Assembly: GCF_000739715.2 (NCBI RefSeq)
Contig: NZ_BBJC02000003.1
Location: forward strand, 16,889 to 80,888
Direction: 5' to 3'
DNA from: Falsirhodobacter sp. alg1
Lineage (GTDB): Bacteria > Pseudomonadota > Alphaproteobacteria > Rhodobacterales > Rhodobacteraceae
DNA length: 64,000 nucleotides
Each line of letters opens with the position of its first letter. Positions within the stretch are counted from its first letter, which is position 1. This document shows positions 55,431-63,872 of this stretch, piece by piece. A model generated the notes under the pieces. The model was not told the DNA's origin. It worked only from the letters and a program-made list of their open reading frames with translations, and searched no databases. Both the position numbers and the translations under genes were made by a program.

Positions 55431-56422
55431 CGGTGGGGCGCGGCGCGACCATCTTCGGATGCGACGGGCCGGAACTGGGAGAGTGGGAGCGGGCGTTCTT
55501 TCGGGATGCCGATCCGTTCGGCTTCATCCTGTTCGGCCGCAATGTGGAAACCCCGGATCAACTGCGCCGCCTGACGGCGCAATTGCGTGAGGCTGTCGGA
55601 CGGGACGCCCCTGTTCTGGTGGATCAGGAAGGCGGACGCGTCCAGCGTCTTCGCAGCCCGCATTGGCACGAACATCTGCCTGCGCTGGATATGGTCGCCC
55701 GTGCCGTAAATCCGCTGCGCGCGATGGAATTGCGCTCTACCCTCATTGCTGCAGAACTGCGGGCGGTGGGGATCGATGCCAATTGCGCGCCGGTGGCCGA
55801 TATCGCGGGCCCCGACACCCACCCGTTTCTGCGCAACCGTTGCTATGGCACGGATGCAGCGGGCGTGGCTGCGCTGGCCCGTGTTGCCGCCGATGCGCAT
55901 CTGGCGCAGGGTGTTCTGCCGGTCATCAAACATATGCCCGGGCACGGTCGTGCTACAGCCGACAGCCACAAGCATCTGCCACGGGTAACCGCCGCAGCCG
56001 ACGAATTGGCGCAGAATGATTTTGCGCCCTTCAAGGCGCTGGCCGATGTGCCGATGGCGATGACCGCCCATATCGTGTACGAAGCGCTGGATGATCGCCC
56101 CGCCACATGCTCTATCGTTATGATCGATATCATCCGCAACCAGATCGGCTTTGACGGTCTGCTGATGACCGACGATATCGAAATGGAGGCGCTTTCGGGG
56201 TCCGTCGCCGAGCGGGCTGCTGCCTCGATCCTGTCGGGATGCGATGTGGTCCTGCACTGCAATGGCCCGCATGAGGCGCGAATCGCGGTTGCCACATCGG
56301 CAGGGACGATGACGCCCGATGCGCTGCGCCGCGCAAGGGTCGCATTGGATGCCCGCCGTGCGCCTGCGCCGATCGATGTGGCCCTGCTGCATTCGGAACT
56401 TGCGGCGCTGCTGAACGCATAG
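55427..56422 (+). CDS. nagZ: Beta-N-acetylhexosaminidase NagZ (GH3)
   Basis: A 331-residue cytosolic glycosidase removing N-acetylglucosamine from anhydro-muropeptides in cell-wall recycling. Active-site marks are LVDQEGGRVQRL, the Asp-His general acid/base loop in KHMPGHGRATADSH, and the nucleophile aspartate in LLMTDDIEMEAL. It is translationally coupled to the SPOR protein and followed nine bases later by scpA. The same linkage is common in alphaproteobacteria. Confidence 0.95.
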   Translation: MTVGRGATIFGCDGPELGEWERAFFRDADPFGFILFGRNVETPDQLRRLTAQLREAVGRDAPVLVDQEGGRVQRLRSPHWHEHLPALDMVARAVNPLRAMELRSTLIAAELRAVGIDANCAPVADIAGPDTHPFLRNRCYGTDAAGVAALARVAADAHLAQGVLPVIKHMPGHGRATADSHKHLPRVTAAADELAQNDFAPFKALADVPMAMTAHIVYEALDDRPATCSIVMIDIIRNQIGFDGLLMTDDIEMEALSGSVAERAAASILSGCDVVLHCNGPHEARIAVATSAGTMTPDALRRARVALDARRAPAPIDVALLHSELAALLNA

Positions 56423-56431
56423 GCCCGGTGG

Positions 56432-57190
56432 ATGGAGCAGCATACGCAGAACCGCCTCGCAGCCGAGGCGCTGATTGTGGACGTGGAGGGATTCGAGGGG
56501 CCGCTTGATATGCTTCTGTCCCTTTCGCGAACGCAAAAGGTGGATCTGCGCCGCATTTCCATCAGCGAGCTGGCCAATCAATACCTGATGTTCGTGGAAC
56601 GTGCCGCCGAGCTGCGGATTGAACTGGCGGCAGATTATCTCGTGATGGCGGCATGGCTCGCCTATCTCAAATCACGTCTGCTGCTGCCCGTTGACCCTGA
56701 GGATCACGGCCCTTCTGCCGAGGATATGGCCGCCCATCTGGCATTTCAGCTGGAGCGTTTGCAGGCCATGCGCGATGCCGCCGCGCAGCTGATGGCACGT
56801 GACCAGCTAGGGCGCGATATCTTTGCCCGGGGAGAGCCGGAGCATCTGGTCGCCAACAGGAGGGTGACCCATACGGCCAGCCTGATCGATCTGATGCGGG
56901 CCTATGCGCGAACCCGGACCCGCGACGAATTCCGCCCGTTCGTGATGGACCGCAAGAATATCTTCACGATGGAAGAAGCGCTGGAGCGGATGCGGGGCAT
57001 GTTGAACTATTTCGGGGCATGGACCGATCTGAACGAACATCTGCCCGAAGGGTGGGGGCTGCACCCGGCGCGTCGCCGTTCGGCCACTGCTGCACATTTT
57101 GCGGCCGTGCTGGAAATGGCCAAGCGCGGGCAGATTGAACTGAGGCAGGGGGAAACCTTTGCGCCCATCCAGATACGGAAACGCGGATGA
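56432..57190 (+). CDS. scpA: Segregation and condensation protein A
   Basis: A 252-residue kleisin that closes the SMC ring for chromosome condensation and segregation. The N-terminal FEGPLDMLLSLSRTQKVDL and ISELANQYL, then LAADYLVMAAWLAYLKSRLLLP, are family hallmarks; the C-terminal winged helix is in TAAHFAAVLEMAKRGQIELRQ. It overlaps scpB by ATGA, consistent with the fixed stoichiometry of the complex. Confidence 0.95.
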   Translation: MEQHTQNRLAAEALIVDVEGFEGPLDMLLSLSRTQKVDLRRISISELANQYLMFVERAAELRIELAADYLVMAAWLAYLKSRLLLPVDPEDHGPSAEDMAAHLAFQLERLQAMRDAAAQLMARDQLGRDIFARGEPEHLVANRRVTHTASLIDLMRAYARTRTRDEFRPFVMDRKNIFTMEEALERMRGMLNYFGAWTDLNEHLPEGWGLHPARRRSATAAHFAAVLEMAKRGQIELRQGETFAPIQIRKRG

Positions 57191-57804
57191 CCCATTTTGC
57201 CCCCCCGACGATGGCCGAGCAGGAGCGGATGGTCGAAGCGATGCTGTTTGCGGCGGCCGCGCCGCTGTCGGTTGCCGAGATGGGCGCGCGGATGCCCCAG
57301 GGATCGGACCCTGCCGAGGCACTGGCTGCCGTACGTCGCACCTATGCCGGGCGCGGGGTGGCCGTGGTGCGGGTAGGGGATGCCTGGGCGTTCAGAACCG
57401 CGCCGGATCTGGCCTTTCTGATGCAGCGCGAGGTTGTTGAAACCCGAAAGCTGTCACGGGCGGCCATCGAGACGCTGGCGATCATCGCCTATCACCAGCC
57501 AGCAACCCGGGCCGAGATCGAGGAGATCAGGGGCGTGGCCGTCAGCCGTGGAACTATTGACCAGTTGATGGAATTGGAGTGGATACGGCTGGGGCGGCGG
57601 CGTATGACTCCGGGACGGCCGGTGACATTTGTGGTAACGGATGTGTTTCTGGACCACTTCGGACTTGAGAATGCGCGGGATCTTCCCGGATTGAACGAAC
57701 TGCGGGCGGCTGGCCTGCTGGAGAACCGGCCCGCGCCCGATGCCGCGGATCAGATCGGACCGGACGAAGAAGACGCCGGTCAGGCAGAACTTTTTGAGGA
57801 GTGA
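57187..57804 (+). CDS. scpB: Segregation and condensation protein B
   Basis: A 205-residue winged-helix dimer that binds ScpA and regulates the SMC complex. Motifs are MVEAMLFAAAAPLSVAEMG, ETRKLSRAAIETLAIIAYHQPATRAEI and IRGVAVSRGTIDQLMELEWIRLGRR, followed by TFVVTDVFLDHFGLENARDLPG. The last 30 residues are acidic and probably flexible. It is followed four bases later by the small basic protein. Confidence 0.95.
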   Translation: MTHFAPPTMAEQERMVEAMLFAAAAPLSVAEMGARMPQGSDPAEALAAVRRTYAGRGVAVVRVGDAWAFRTAPDLAFLMQREVVETRKLSRAAIETLAIIAYHQPATRAEIEEIRGVAVSRGTIDQLMELEWIRLGRRRMTPGRPVTFVVTDVFLDHFGLENARDLPGLNELRAAGLLENRPAPDAADQIGPDEEDAGQAELFEE

Positions 57805-57808
57805 CGGC

Positions 57809-58003
57809 ATGATGCGCATGATATTCAGGCTATTGATGGCCATCGGGCTGGGTAAATTGATCAACAAGGGGATCAATCACGTGTCCACCGGCGGCAAATC
57901 CAACAGCGAAATGACCCCTGCCGAGCGGGCCAAGGCTGCAAAGACGCGGGCCACAGTCAAACGTGCCCGTCAGGCTGCACGCATCAGCCGCAAGTTCCGT
58001 TAA
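57809..58003 (+). CDS. Small basic protein of unknown function linked to scpAB
   Basis: A 64-residue protein. It has a short hydrophobic or amphipathic N-terminal helix (MMRMIFRLLMAIGLGKLI), a linker (TGGKSNSEM) and a strongly basic helical C-terminus (ERAKAAKTRATVKRARQAARISRKFR). GAGGAG at 57797-57802 gives a good ribosome site, and the gene starts four bases after scpB, so it is very probably translated. I do not recognise a family. The profile is compatible with a small membrane-associated or nucleic-acid-binding peptide. Its stop overlaps the convergent dcd stop as TTAA. Confidence 0.75.
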   Translation: MMRMIFRLLMAIGLGKLINKGINHVSTGGKSNSEMTPAERAKAAKTRATVKRARQAARISRKFR

Positions 58004-59061
58004 CGGAAATGCTTTGATAGCTTGAGGCCTTGGCCCTGGTAATTCGAAGCCAGCTCCTGCCCGTATAGAACGTCGGGCGGAGCCGCCATGCGTTCATAGA
58101 CAAGGCGCCCGACAATCTGGCCATGCTCCAGTACAAAGGGGGCTTCGTGGCAGCGCACCTCCAGCACGCCCCGCGATCCGCGTGCCGCACCATAGCCGAA
58201 ACCCGGATCGAAGAACCCTGCGTAATGGACGCGGAATTCACCCACCATCGCCAGATAGGGCGCCATTTCTGCGGCATGGTCCGGTGGAATGGAAACCGCT
58301 TCGCGGCTGACCAGAATGTAGAATGCGCCGGGATCGAGGATGATGCGTCCATCGCTTGCGTGAACATCTTCCCAGAAGTCGGCAGCCGGATAATGCCCGA
58401 GACGGGCCAGATCGATCACGCCGGTATGTGGCTTGGCGCGGTATCCCACGTGGCCCTGCGGCAGCCGCAGATCAACAGAGAAGCCAAGGCCATCCGAGAT
58501 GACCGCAGGGCCATCCACCAGCGGCTCGGCCCTGTGCAGGGCCTTCAGCGTCGTATCATCCAGTACCGCCTGACCACGCCGTAACCGAAGCTGGTTCAGG
58601 CGCATTCCGGGGCGGACCAGAACGGAAAAGCTGCGGGGGCACACCTCGGCAAACAGCGGTCCGTGGTAGCCTGCCGGAATCCGGTCGAACTCCACACCGC
58701 CATCGGTGATTGTGCGGGTCAGCAGATCAAGACGACCGGTCGAACTTTTGGCATTGGCCACCCCTGTAACATCATCGGGCAGGGCCAGCGTTTCCATCAG
58801 GGGAATCACATAGACGCAGCCCTTTTCCAGCACGGCGCCTTCTGCCAGATCGATCCGGTGCATCTCGAACTCGGTAATCCGGTCGGTAACGGCACGGCCG
58901 CTGCCTGCCAGAAAGCTGGCCCGTACGCGATAGGCGACCGATCCAAGACGCAGATCAAGGCTGGCTGGTTGTACCTGATCGGGCAGGATGGGTGGATTTG
59001 CGGAAAGAATGCCACGATCGGCAAAGTCCCGCAGCGCCTGTGAAGGAAGTACCCCGGTCAC
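58000..59061 (-). CDS. dcd: 2'-deoxycytidine 5'-triphosphate deaminase, double-domain form
   Basis: A 353-residue nucleotide enzyme making dUTP from dCTP for thymidylate synthesis. It is about twice the length of E. coli Dcd. The first half has PASLDLRLG, NAKSSTGRLDL, GGVEFDRIPAGYHGP and RLNQLRLRRGQ; the second half repeats the trimeric dUTPase-like fold with GFSVDLRL, YAGFFDPGFGYG and ECRCHEAPF-type EVRCHEAPFVLEHGQ. The complete catalytic Ser-Arg set is visible only in the first half. The long form is known from alphaproteobacteria. It is convergent with the small basic protein. Confidence 0.9.
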   Translation of the reverse strand: MTGVLPSQALRDFADRGILSANPPILPDQVQPASLDLRLGSVAYRVRASFLAGSGRAVTDRITEFEMHRIDLAEGAVLEKGCVYVIPLMETLALPDDVTGVANAKSSTGRLDLLTRTITDGGVEFDRIPAGYHGPLFAEVCPRSFSVLVRPGMRLNQLRLRRGQAVLDDTTLKALHRAEPLVDGPAVISDGLGFSVDLRLPQGHVGYRAKPHTGVIDLARLGHYPAADFWEDVHASDGRIILDPGAFYILVSREAVSIPPDHAAEMAPYLAMVGEFRVHYAGFFDPGFGYGAARGSRGVLEVRCHEAPFVLEHGQIVGRLVYERMAAPPDVLYGQELASNYQGQGLKLSKHFR

Positions 59062-59083
59062 GATCCCATACCCCTGTTAGCAC

Positions 59084-59113
59084 GAAAGCCGCCCGCAATT
59101 ACGGACGGCTTTC
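59084..59113 (-). terminator. Hairpin terminator of tRNA-Pro
   Basis: GAAAGCCG (59084-59091) pairs with CGGCTTTC (59106-59113), extended by CCG/CGG inside after one mismatch. On the minus strand it begins six bases past the tRNA-Pro CCA end, and the stem finishes in TTT. It also lies 22 bases upstream of the dcd start. Confidence 0.55.
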
Positions 59114-59118
59114 GGTGA

Positions 59119-59196
59119 TGGTCGGGCCGGCGAGATTCGAACTCGCGGCCTTCCGTCCCCCAGACGGACGCGCTAACCAGGCTGCGCCACGGCCCG
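59119..59196 (-). tRNA. tRNA-Pro (anticodon GGG)
   Basis: On the minus strand the 78-base gene has acceptor stem CGGGCCG with CGGCCCG, D arm with GTGGCGCAGCCTGGTTAGCGC, anticodon stem TCCGT/ACGGA with loop CTGGGGG (anticodon GGG, decoding CCC and CCU), T loop GTTCGAATC and an encoded CCA. Confidence 0.97.
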
Positions 59197-59208
59197 ACAC
59201 AGGCGCGA

Positions 59209-59236
59209 TACATAATGATATTCGCGGCAGGAGCAA
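59209..59236 (-). promoter_or_regulatory. Candidate promoter of tRNA-Pro
   Basis: On the minus strand TTGCTC (59236-59231) and TATGTA (59214-59209) are spaced by 16 bases, with the -10 ending 12 bases before the mature tRNA. The gene may also be reached by read-through from merR, 70 bases upstream, as no terminator is visible between them. Confidence 0.35.
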
Positions 59237-59266
59237 GCCGAAACCACATCAATTTGCGGACTAAGT

Positions 59267-59935
59267 TCAGGAATTCATGCGTTGACGCAATTCGACCAGT
59301 TGCAGGACCAACGGCCGCAGCATTTCAGGATCGATTTGGGCAGGGTCAATCTGCTGAAGTCGGGTCAGCAGGGCAGGCGTTTCGGCCTGCGGGGCAGGCT
59401 CTTTCAGGCGTTCGGCCCGCAGACGGGCCAGATTCGCATCCTGAACCCCCAGCGGGGGCGGAGGGGCCTCATCCGCGGTGGTGTCGATATCCGTCGGCGT
59501 CGCCGCAAAAAATTCCGCATCAGAAGGCGCATCATCTGTACTGGGGGTAAATGTCCAGCCCACAAGCGCCGGATCGACATGTGTGGCCGGGCGGCGGGGA
59601 AAGGCATGCACTTCGGCAGTGTGAACCTCATCCTCGGGCTCCAGCTCGATATAGCCGGCCTCTTCGCGGCGGCCATGTTCGGCCACATGGCGCACGCCCT
59701 GTTCCTTGAGGATCTTCTGCACGCCGCGGATTGTCATCCCGTCCTCATGCAAAAGGCGGCGAATTCCGCTTAGCAGGGCTACGTCGGACGGGCGATAATA
59801 CCGGCGCCCGCCGGCACGTTTTACGGGTTTGATCTGTAGAAACCGGCTTTCCCAGAAGCGCAACACATGAGCTGGCGTCTGAAGGATGTCGGCCACCTCG
59901 CTGATGGTGCGGAAGGCATCGGCCGATTTATCCAT
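59267..59935 (-). CDS. MerR-family transcriptional regulator
   Basis: A 222-residue DNA-binding protein. The N-terminal winged helix-turn-helix is clear ([56 protein letters not shown]). The remaining two thirds are acidic and proline-rich without metal-binding cysteines, ending in a helical [15 protein letters not shown]. The bound signal is unknown. It is last in the yceD-rpmF-plsX-fabH-ihfA-merR run, 12 bases after ihfA, a very conserved position in alphaproteobacteria. Confidence 0.92.
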   Translation of the reverse strand: MDKSADAFRTISEVADILQTPAHVLRFWESRFLQIKPVKRAGGRRYYRPSDVALLSGIRRLLHEDGMTIRGVQKILKEQGVRHVAEHGRREEAGYIELEPEDEVHTAEVHAFPRRPATHVDPALVGWTFTPSTDDAPSDAEFFAATPTDIDTTADEAPPPPLGVQDANLARLRAERLKEPAPQAETPALLTRLQQIDPAQIDPEMLRPLVLQLVELRQRMNS

Positions 59936-59947
59936 AGAATCCTCGCG

Positions 59948-60250
59948 TTACTTTTTTGTCCCTGCGGCAACGCGATCCTTCATCAGATGCGATGGCCGAA
60001 AGGTCAACACCCGGCGGGGTGTGATCGGGACTTCGTCGCCGGTCTTGGGGTTGCGCCCCATACGAGCGGATTTGTCGCGGATGGAAAAGGTGCCGAAGCT
60101 CGAAATCTTCACCTGATCGCCAGCAACAAGCGCATCCGACACATGCTGCAGAACGCTTTCGACCAGCTGTGAGGATTCTGCGCGGGACAAGCCCACCTCG
60201 CGGAATACCGCTTCACCAAGATCCATACGTGTCAGTGTATTACCGGTCAT
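59948..60250 (-). CDS. ihfA: Integration host factor subunit alpha
   Basis: A 100-residue DNA-bending nucleoid protein forming a heterodimer with IHF-beta. It opens with [21 protein letters not shown] and has [34 protein letters not shown]-type arm sequence (here GRNPKTG carries the intercalating proline) and [12 protein letters not shown] at the end. The 72-base gap to fabH holds an AT-rich stretch with a short inverted repeat (ATATTC/GAATAT, about 60301-60318), possibly a separate promoter. Confidence 0.95.
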   Translation of the reverse strand: MTGNTLTRMDLGEAVFREVGLSRAESSQLVESVLQHVSDALVAGDQVKISSFGTFSIRDKSARMGRNPKTGDEVPITPRRVLTFRPSHLMKDRVAAGTKK

Positions 60251-60322
60251 TTGCCACCCCCTGATCCCTGAAAGGATGGGGTCGCATCATGGCCAAGTCA
60301 ATATTCCTGATAGAATATCCTT

Positions 60323-61279
60323 TTACCACCGAATCACGACCGAGCCCCATGCGAGCCCGCCTCCGATTGCCTCGGTCACCACCAGATCACCGGTTTTGAT
60401 CTGTCCGCGGGCCTTGCCCACCGACAAAGCCAATGGAATTGATGCAGCCGAGGTGTTGCCGTGGTCCTGAACCGTGACCACGACCTTATCCATCGACAGT
60501 CCCATCTTCTGGGCTGTTGCACTTATGATACGCAAATTTGCCTGATGGGGGACGACCCAATCGACATCGGCCGCACTGAGGCCCGCCTTTTCCAAAGCGG
60601 CATGTGCAGTCTTGGCCAACTTTTCTACAGCATGACGGAAAACCTCGCGCCCCTGCATCCGCAGGTGGCCGGTCATGCCCGTGGCGGTGCCGCCATCGAC
60701 ATACAGCAGATCGCGAAAACGCCCGTCGCTGTTCAGATCGCTGGCAAGGATACCACGCTCACCTTCCTCGGCCTCCAGCACCAAGGCACCAGCGCCATCG
60801 CCGAACAGAACCGAAGTAGCGCGGTCATCCCAGTCCATCAGGCGGGAGAAGGTTTCTGCGCCGATGACCAGCACACGATTTGCCTGACCAGAACGGATCA
60901 GCGCATCGGCATTGGTCAGCGCATATACGAATCCCGCACAGACCGCCTGCACATCAAAGGCAAACCCGCGTTCCATGCCCAAGGCTGCCTGAATGGTGGT
61001 GGCAGCCGAAGGAAACGTGAAATCGGGGGTGGAGGTGGCGACGATCACCGCGTCGATATCGCCGGGTGTCAGGCCCGCATCGGCCAGTGCGGCCTGTGCT
61101 GCAAGTGTGCCGATATCACAGGTCGTCTGCCCCTCGGCCACGAAATGGCGGCGTTCGATGCCCGAGCGGGTACGAATCCATTCATCCGTTGTTTCTATGC
61201 GGGCTTCGAATTCAGAATTGGGAACGACACGATCAGGCAGATAATGCCCGACGCCCTTCACAACGGCGCGCAATGTCAT
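60323..61279 (-). CDS. fabH: 3-oxoacyl-ACP synthase III
   Basis: A 318-residue condensing enzyme starting fatty-acid synthesis from acetyl-CoA and malonyl-ACP. The catalytic triad is Cys in [13 protein letters not shown], His in [11 protein letters not shown] and Asn in [32 protein letters not shown] is the CoA-binding opening typical of FabH. The start overlaps the plsX stop by ATGA. Confidence 0.97.
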   Translation of the reverse strand: MTLRAVVKGVGHYLPDRVVPNSEFEARIETTDEWIRTRSGIERRHFVAEGQTTCDIGTLAAQAALADAGLTPGDIDAVIVATSTPDFTFPSAATTIQAALGMERGFAFDVQAVCAGFVYALTNADALIRSGQANRVLVIGAETFSRLMDWDDRATSVLFGDGAGALVLEAEEGERGILASDLNSDGRFRDLLYVDGGTATGMTGHLRMQGREVFRHAVEKLAKTAHAALEKAGLSAADVDWVVPHQANLRIISATAQKMGLSMDKVVVTVQDHGNTSAASIPLALSVGKARGQIKTGDLVVTEAIGGGLAWGSVVIRW

Positions 61280-62382
61280 TCAGCGGTTCCGTCTTTTGTT
61301 GGTTGTAGCGTATCCTGCCCCGTTCCGATGGCAGAGGCAACCCGAAGGGCCAGACGCTCGGCAAAGTCGGATTGTGCGAGCTGGAACGCCAGCTTGATTG
61401 CGGCGGAAACCCCGGTGGCATCCGCAGAGCCGTGGGATTTCACGATTGTTCCATTCAGGCCCAGAAAGACACCGCCATTGACCCGGCGCGGATCAATCCG
61501 TTTCTGCAGCTTGCGCAACGAAGCCAATGCCAGCAGCGCCCCGACTTTCGACAGAAGGGAAGAGCGGAACGAATCATTCAGGAAATCGGAAACGAGCTTG
61601 GCCGTTCCTTCGCCGGTTTTCAGGGCGATATTCCCGGTAAAGCCATCGGTCACGATCACATCGCAACGGTTGCCCGGAATGTCGCCACCCTCGACAAAGC
61701 CCACGAATTTATAGCCGCCGGTTTCGGCATTGGCGGCCATCATCTCGTAGGCTTCGCGAATTTCCGTGCGGCCCTTGTGCTCTTCGGTGCCGACGTTCAG
61801 CAGGCCGACGCGGGGGCTTTGCAGGTCCATGCCGTTGCGGGCATAGGAGGCGCCCATCAGGGCGTATTGCAGCAGATCCTCGGCATCGGCGCGCACATCG
61901 GCCCCGACATCGAGCATGACGTTGAAGCCGCCGGGATTCCGCGACGGCCACAGACAGCCGATTGCCGGTCGGTTCACGCCGGGAATCTTGCGCAGACGCA
62001 GCATTGAAACCGCCATCAGCGCACCGGTATTGCCACAGGATACGGCGGCGCTCGCCTCACCCTCACGGACCGAATCTATGGCTGACCACATGGATGTGCC
62101 CTGACCGTTCCGCATAACCTGGCTGGGTTTGTCGTTCATCGTCACGACGCGCGGCGCGTGCCGGATGACGCAGCGACCCTGCAGAATCTTGTGCTGCAGG
62201 ACCAGCTTCGCCAATGCGTCCTCATCCCCGTGCAGGATGAACCCGATATCGGGATTGCGGTCCGCAGACGCGACAAGACCGGCTACAACAGCAGCCGGTC
62301 CCTGATCGCCGCCCATAGCGTCGACCGAAATGACGATTTTACGCCCTGTTACAGAAACCGGAGTATTCAGTTCGGATGACAT
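61276..62382 (-). CDS. plsX: Phosphate acyltransferase PlsX
   Basis: A 368-residue peripheral membrane enzyme converting acyl-ACP to acyl-phosphate for phospholipid synthesis. Motifs are [48 protein letters not shown] and [16 protein letters not shown]. The first 14 residues before the conserved [10 protein letters not shown] are variable. It follows rpmF by 24 bases, linking ribosome and membrane growth as in many bacteria. Confidence 0.97.
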   Translation of the reverse strand: MSSELNTPVSVTGRKIVISVDAMGGDQGPAAVVAGLVASADRNPDIGFILHGDEDALAKLVLQHKILQGRCVIRHAPRVVTMNDKPSQVMRNGQGTSMWSAIDSVREGEASAAVSCGNTGALMAVSMLRLRKIPGVNRPAIGCLWPSRNPGGFNVMLDVGADVRADAEDLLQYALMGASYARNGMDLQSPRVGLLNVGTEEHKGRTEIREAYEMMAANAETGGYKFVGFVEGGDIPGNRCDVIVTDGFTGNIALKTGEGTAKLVSDFLNDSFRSSLLSKVGALLALASLRKLQKRIDPRRVNGGVFLGLNGTIVKSHGSADATGVSAAIKLAFQLAQSDFAERLALRVASAIGTGQDTLQPTKDGTAE

Positions 62383-62406
62383 GGCGGATAAAATCGGCGC
62401 GCGGGC

Positions 62407-62613
62407 TTATGCCGCGTCGTCGTCCAGATCGACCTCGGAGGTCGTGGCAATGACTTCACGCGCGTCATAGTGGCCACATGCGCCACAAACGTGGTGAGGG
62501 CGCTTCAGTTCGCCACAGTTCGAGCATTCGCCCGGGTTCGACGCAACAAGGGCGTCATGCGAGCGACGCATGTTGCGACGGGATTTGGTAACGCGATTCT
62601 GCGGGACAGCCAT
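62407..62613 (-). CDS. rpmF: 50S ribosomal protein L32
   Basis: A 68-residue large-subunit protein. It starts [22 protein letters not shown] and has the zinc-ribbon cysteines CSNC and CGAC around HHVCG, so it is the zinc-binding C+ form. The start at 62613 is the canonical one. The 154-base gap to yceD is longer than usual and probably holds a promoter. Confidence 0.97.
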   Translation of the reverse strand: MAVPQNRVTKSRRNMRRSHDALVASNPGECSNCGELKRPHHVCGACGHYDAREVIATTSEVDLDDDAA

Positions 62614-62767
62614 GGTCTCGACCTCAATCTGATGAGGGGACGGGGCCCCTGTTGCTACTTCGAATCCGGCACGCCCCGAACCGATCGGGTGCCCGGATCG
62701 CACTATTCAATGAGGCGCGGAACATAGCCGAATTTTGCGGCTGCGCAAGTCCCTTCCTCAAGGGGGC

Positions 62768-63313
62768 CTAAGTGCCACCGTTCATCTTGTCTTTCAAGGC
62801 CTGAAGGCCGGAGAATGGACGAAGATCTGCATCCGACAGCGCTTCGACGCCATCTTCTGCATGAATTGCCTCTCCCAGCACCGCTCCGGGGGCCCTTGGA
62901 TAGGGTGGAAGGGCCAGGACCAGCTCCTCGACTGCAACGGCTGCGACGTCGATTTCATCCTCCAGCGGCTCGAGTGAGTCGTCTTCGGGGATCTCGACCT
63001 CTTCTTCGCTGGGTTTGGCCATGTCGGGGGTGTAGCGGCGGGTGATCTGCTGGTCGATCTGGGCAGGCACCGGCGCAAGCGTGACCACGCAAGATTGATC
63101 GGCCCGTGCAACGAGCCGCGCATTCAGCCGGAAATCACCCCGACCTTCGGCCTTGATCTCCCCCTCCATCGTCAATGCGGACAGGGAAATAAGCCCCAGT
63201 TCGACGGCAAGAGCCTTGCGCTGCTCGGGGGTTGTCTCCAGCCGGAAGCGTTGCGGTTTCCGGGTCGGCAAAGCACCTGTGCGGTACTTAAGGGTCATCG
63301 GTTCATTGGTCAT
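62768..63313 (-). CDS. YceD / DUF177 family protein
   Basis: A 181-residue protein of the YceD/DUF177 family, almost always encoded next to rpmF. Family members in plants and bacteria are linked to 23S rRNA accumulation. Visible features are the C-terminal block with ALPPYPRAPG and PFSGLQALKDKM (the usual NPFAVLKKLK-like end) and an acidic centre (EEEVEIPEDDSLEPLEDE). One cysteine occurs in DQSCVVTLAP. The start at 63313 follows AAAGGA. Confidence 0.88.
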   Translation of the reverse strand: MTNEPMTLKYRTGALPTRKPQRFRLETTPEQRKALAVELGLISLSALTMEGEIKAEGRGDFRLNARLVARADQSCVVTLAPVPAQIDQQITRRYTPDMAKPSEEEVEIPEDDSLEPLEDEIDVAAVAVEELVLALPPYPRAPGAVLGEAIHAEDGVEALSDADLRPFSGLQALKDKMNGGT

Positions 63314-63400
63314 CGTGTGATCCTTTCTTGAACAGGAGCATGACCTTCTGTTAAGCCATGGGTCGATATGGGCCCATGGCCCGCATGGCAAGGGGTATGC

Positions 63401-63865
63401 ATGGCCTGGGCAGGACAAAAGACAGCTTTGGTGATGCGTGGAGCGGGTATGGCCCTGTTACTCACCACTGTCGTGGCCTGTGGGCCAATTTACCGCAACC
63501 ACGGTTACGTTCCGATGGAGCATGATCTGGAGCAGGTCCAGATCGGTGCAAGCCGCGACACGGTCGCCAAGGCGGTCGGTCGCCCTTCGGCCACGGCCCT
63601 GCTGACCGACCGTGAGTGGTACTATGTCCAGAGCCGTTTCAAGTCCTTCGGGCTGTACAACCGCGAGATCGGGCGTGAAGTCGTGGCCATCAGCTTCGAT
63701 GGTCAGGATCATGTGACCAACGTCGAACGGTTCGGCATGGACAAGGGGCGTATCGTACCCCTGTCCCGCCGTGTGACCGAAAGCGGCGTGGAAGGCAGCA
63801 CCTTCCTGCGGCAGCTGTTCGGCTCCGTCGGCCGTATTCGGACCGATCAGGTGATCGACAACTGA
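63401..63865 (+). CDS. bamE: Outer-membrane assembly lipoprotein BamE (SmpA/OmlA)
   Basis: A 154-residue lipoprotein of the BAM complex that inserts beta-barrel proteins such as LptD into the outer membrane. The signal region ends in the lipobox VVAC with Cys27 as the lipidated residue. The SmpA/OmlA fold follows (QVQIGASRDTVAKAVGRPS, WYYVQSRFKSFG, VVAISFDGQDHVTNVERFG). The ATG at 63401 has AAGGGG upstream; ATG at 63434 would also leave a short signal. It is divergent from yceD and convergent with msrB, with seven bases between the stop codons. Confidence 0.92.
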   Translation: MAWAGQKTALVMRGAGMALLLTTVVACGPIYRNHGYVPMEHDLEQVQIGASRDTVAKAVGRPSATALLTDREWYYVQSRFKSFGLYNREIGREVVAISFDGQDHVTNVERFGMDKGRIVPLSRRVTESGVEGSTFLRQLFGSVGRIRTDQVIDN

Positions 63866-63872
63866 TCCGCGG

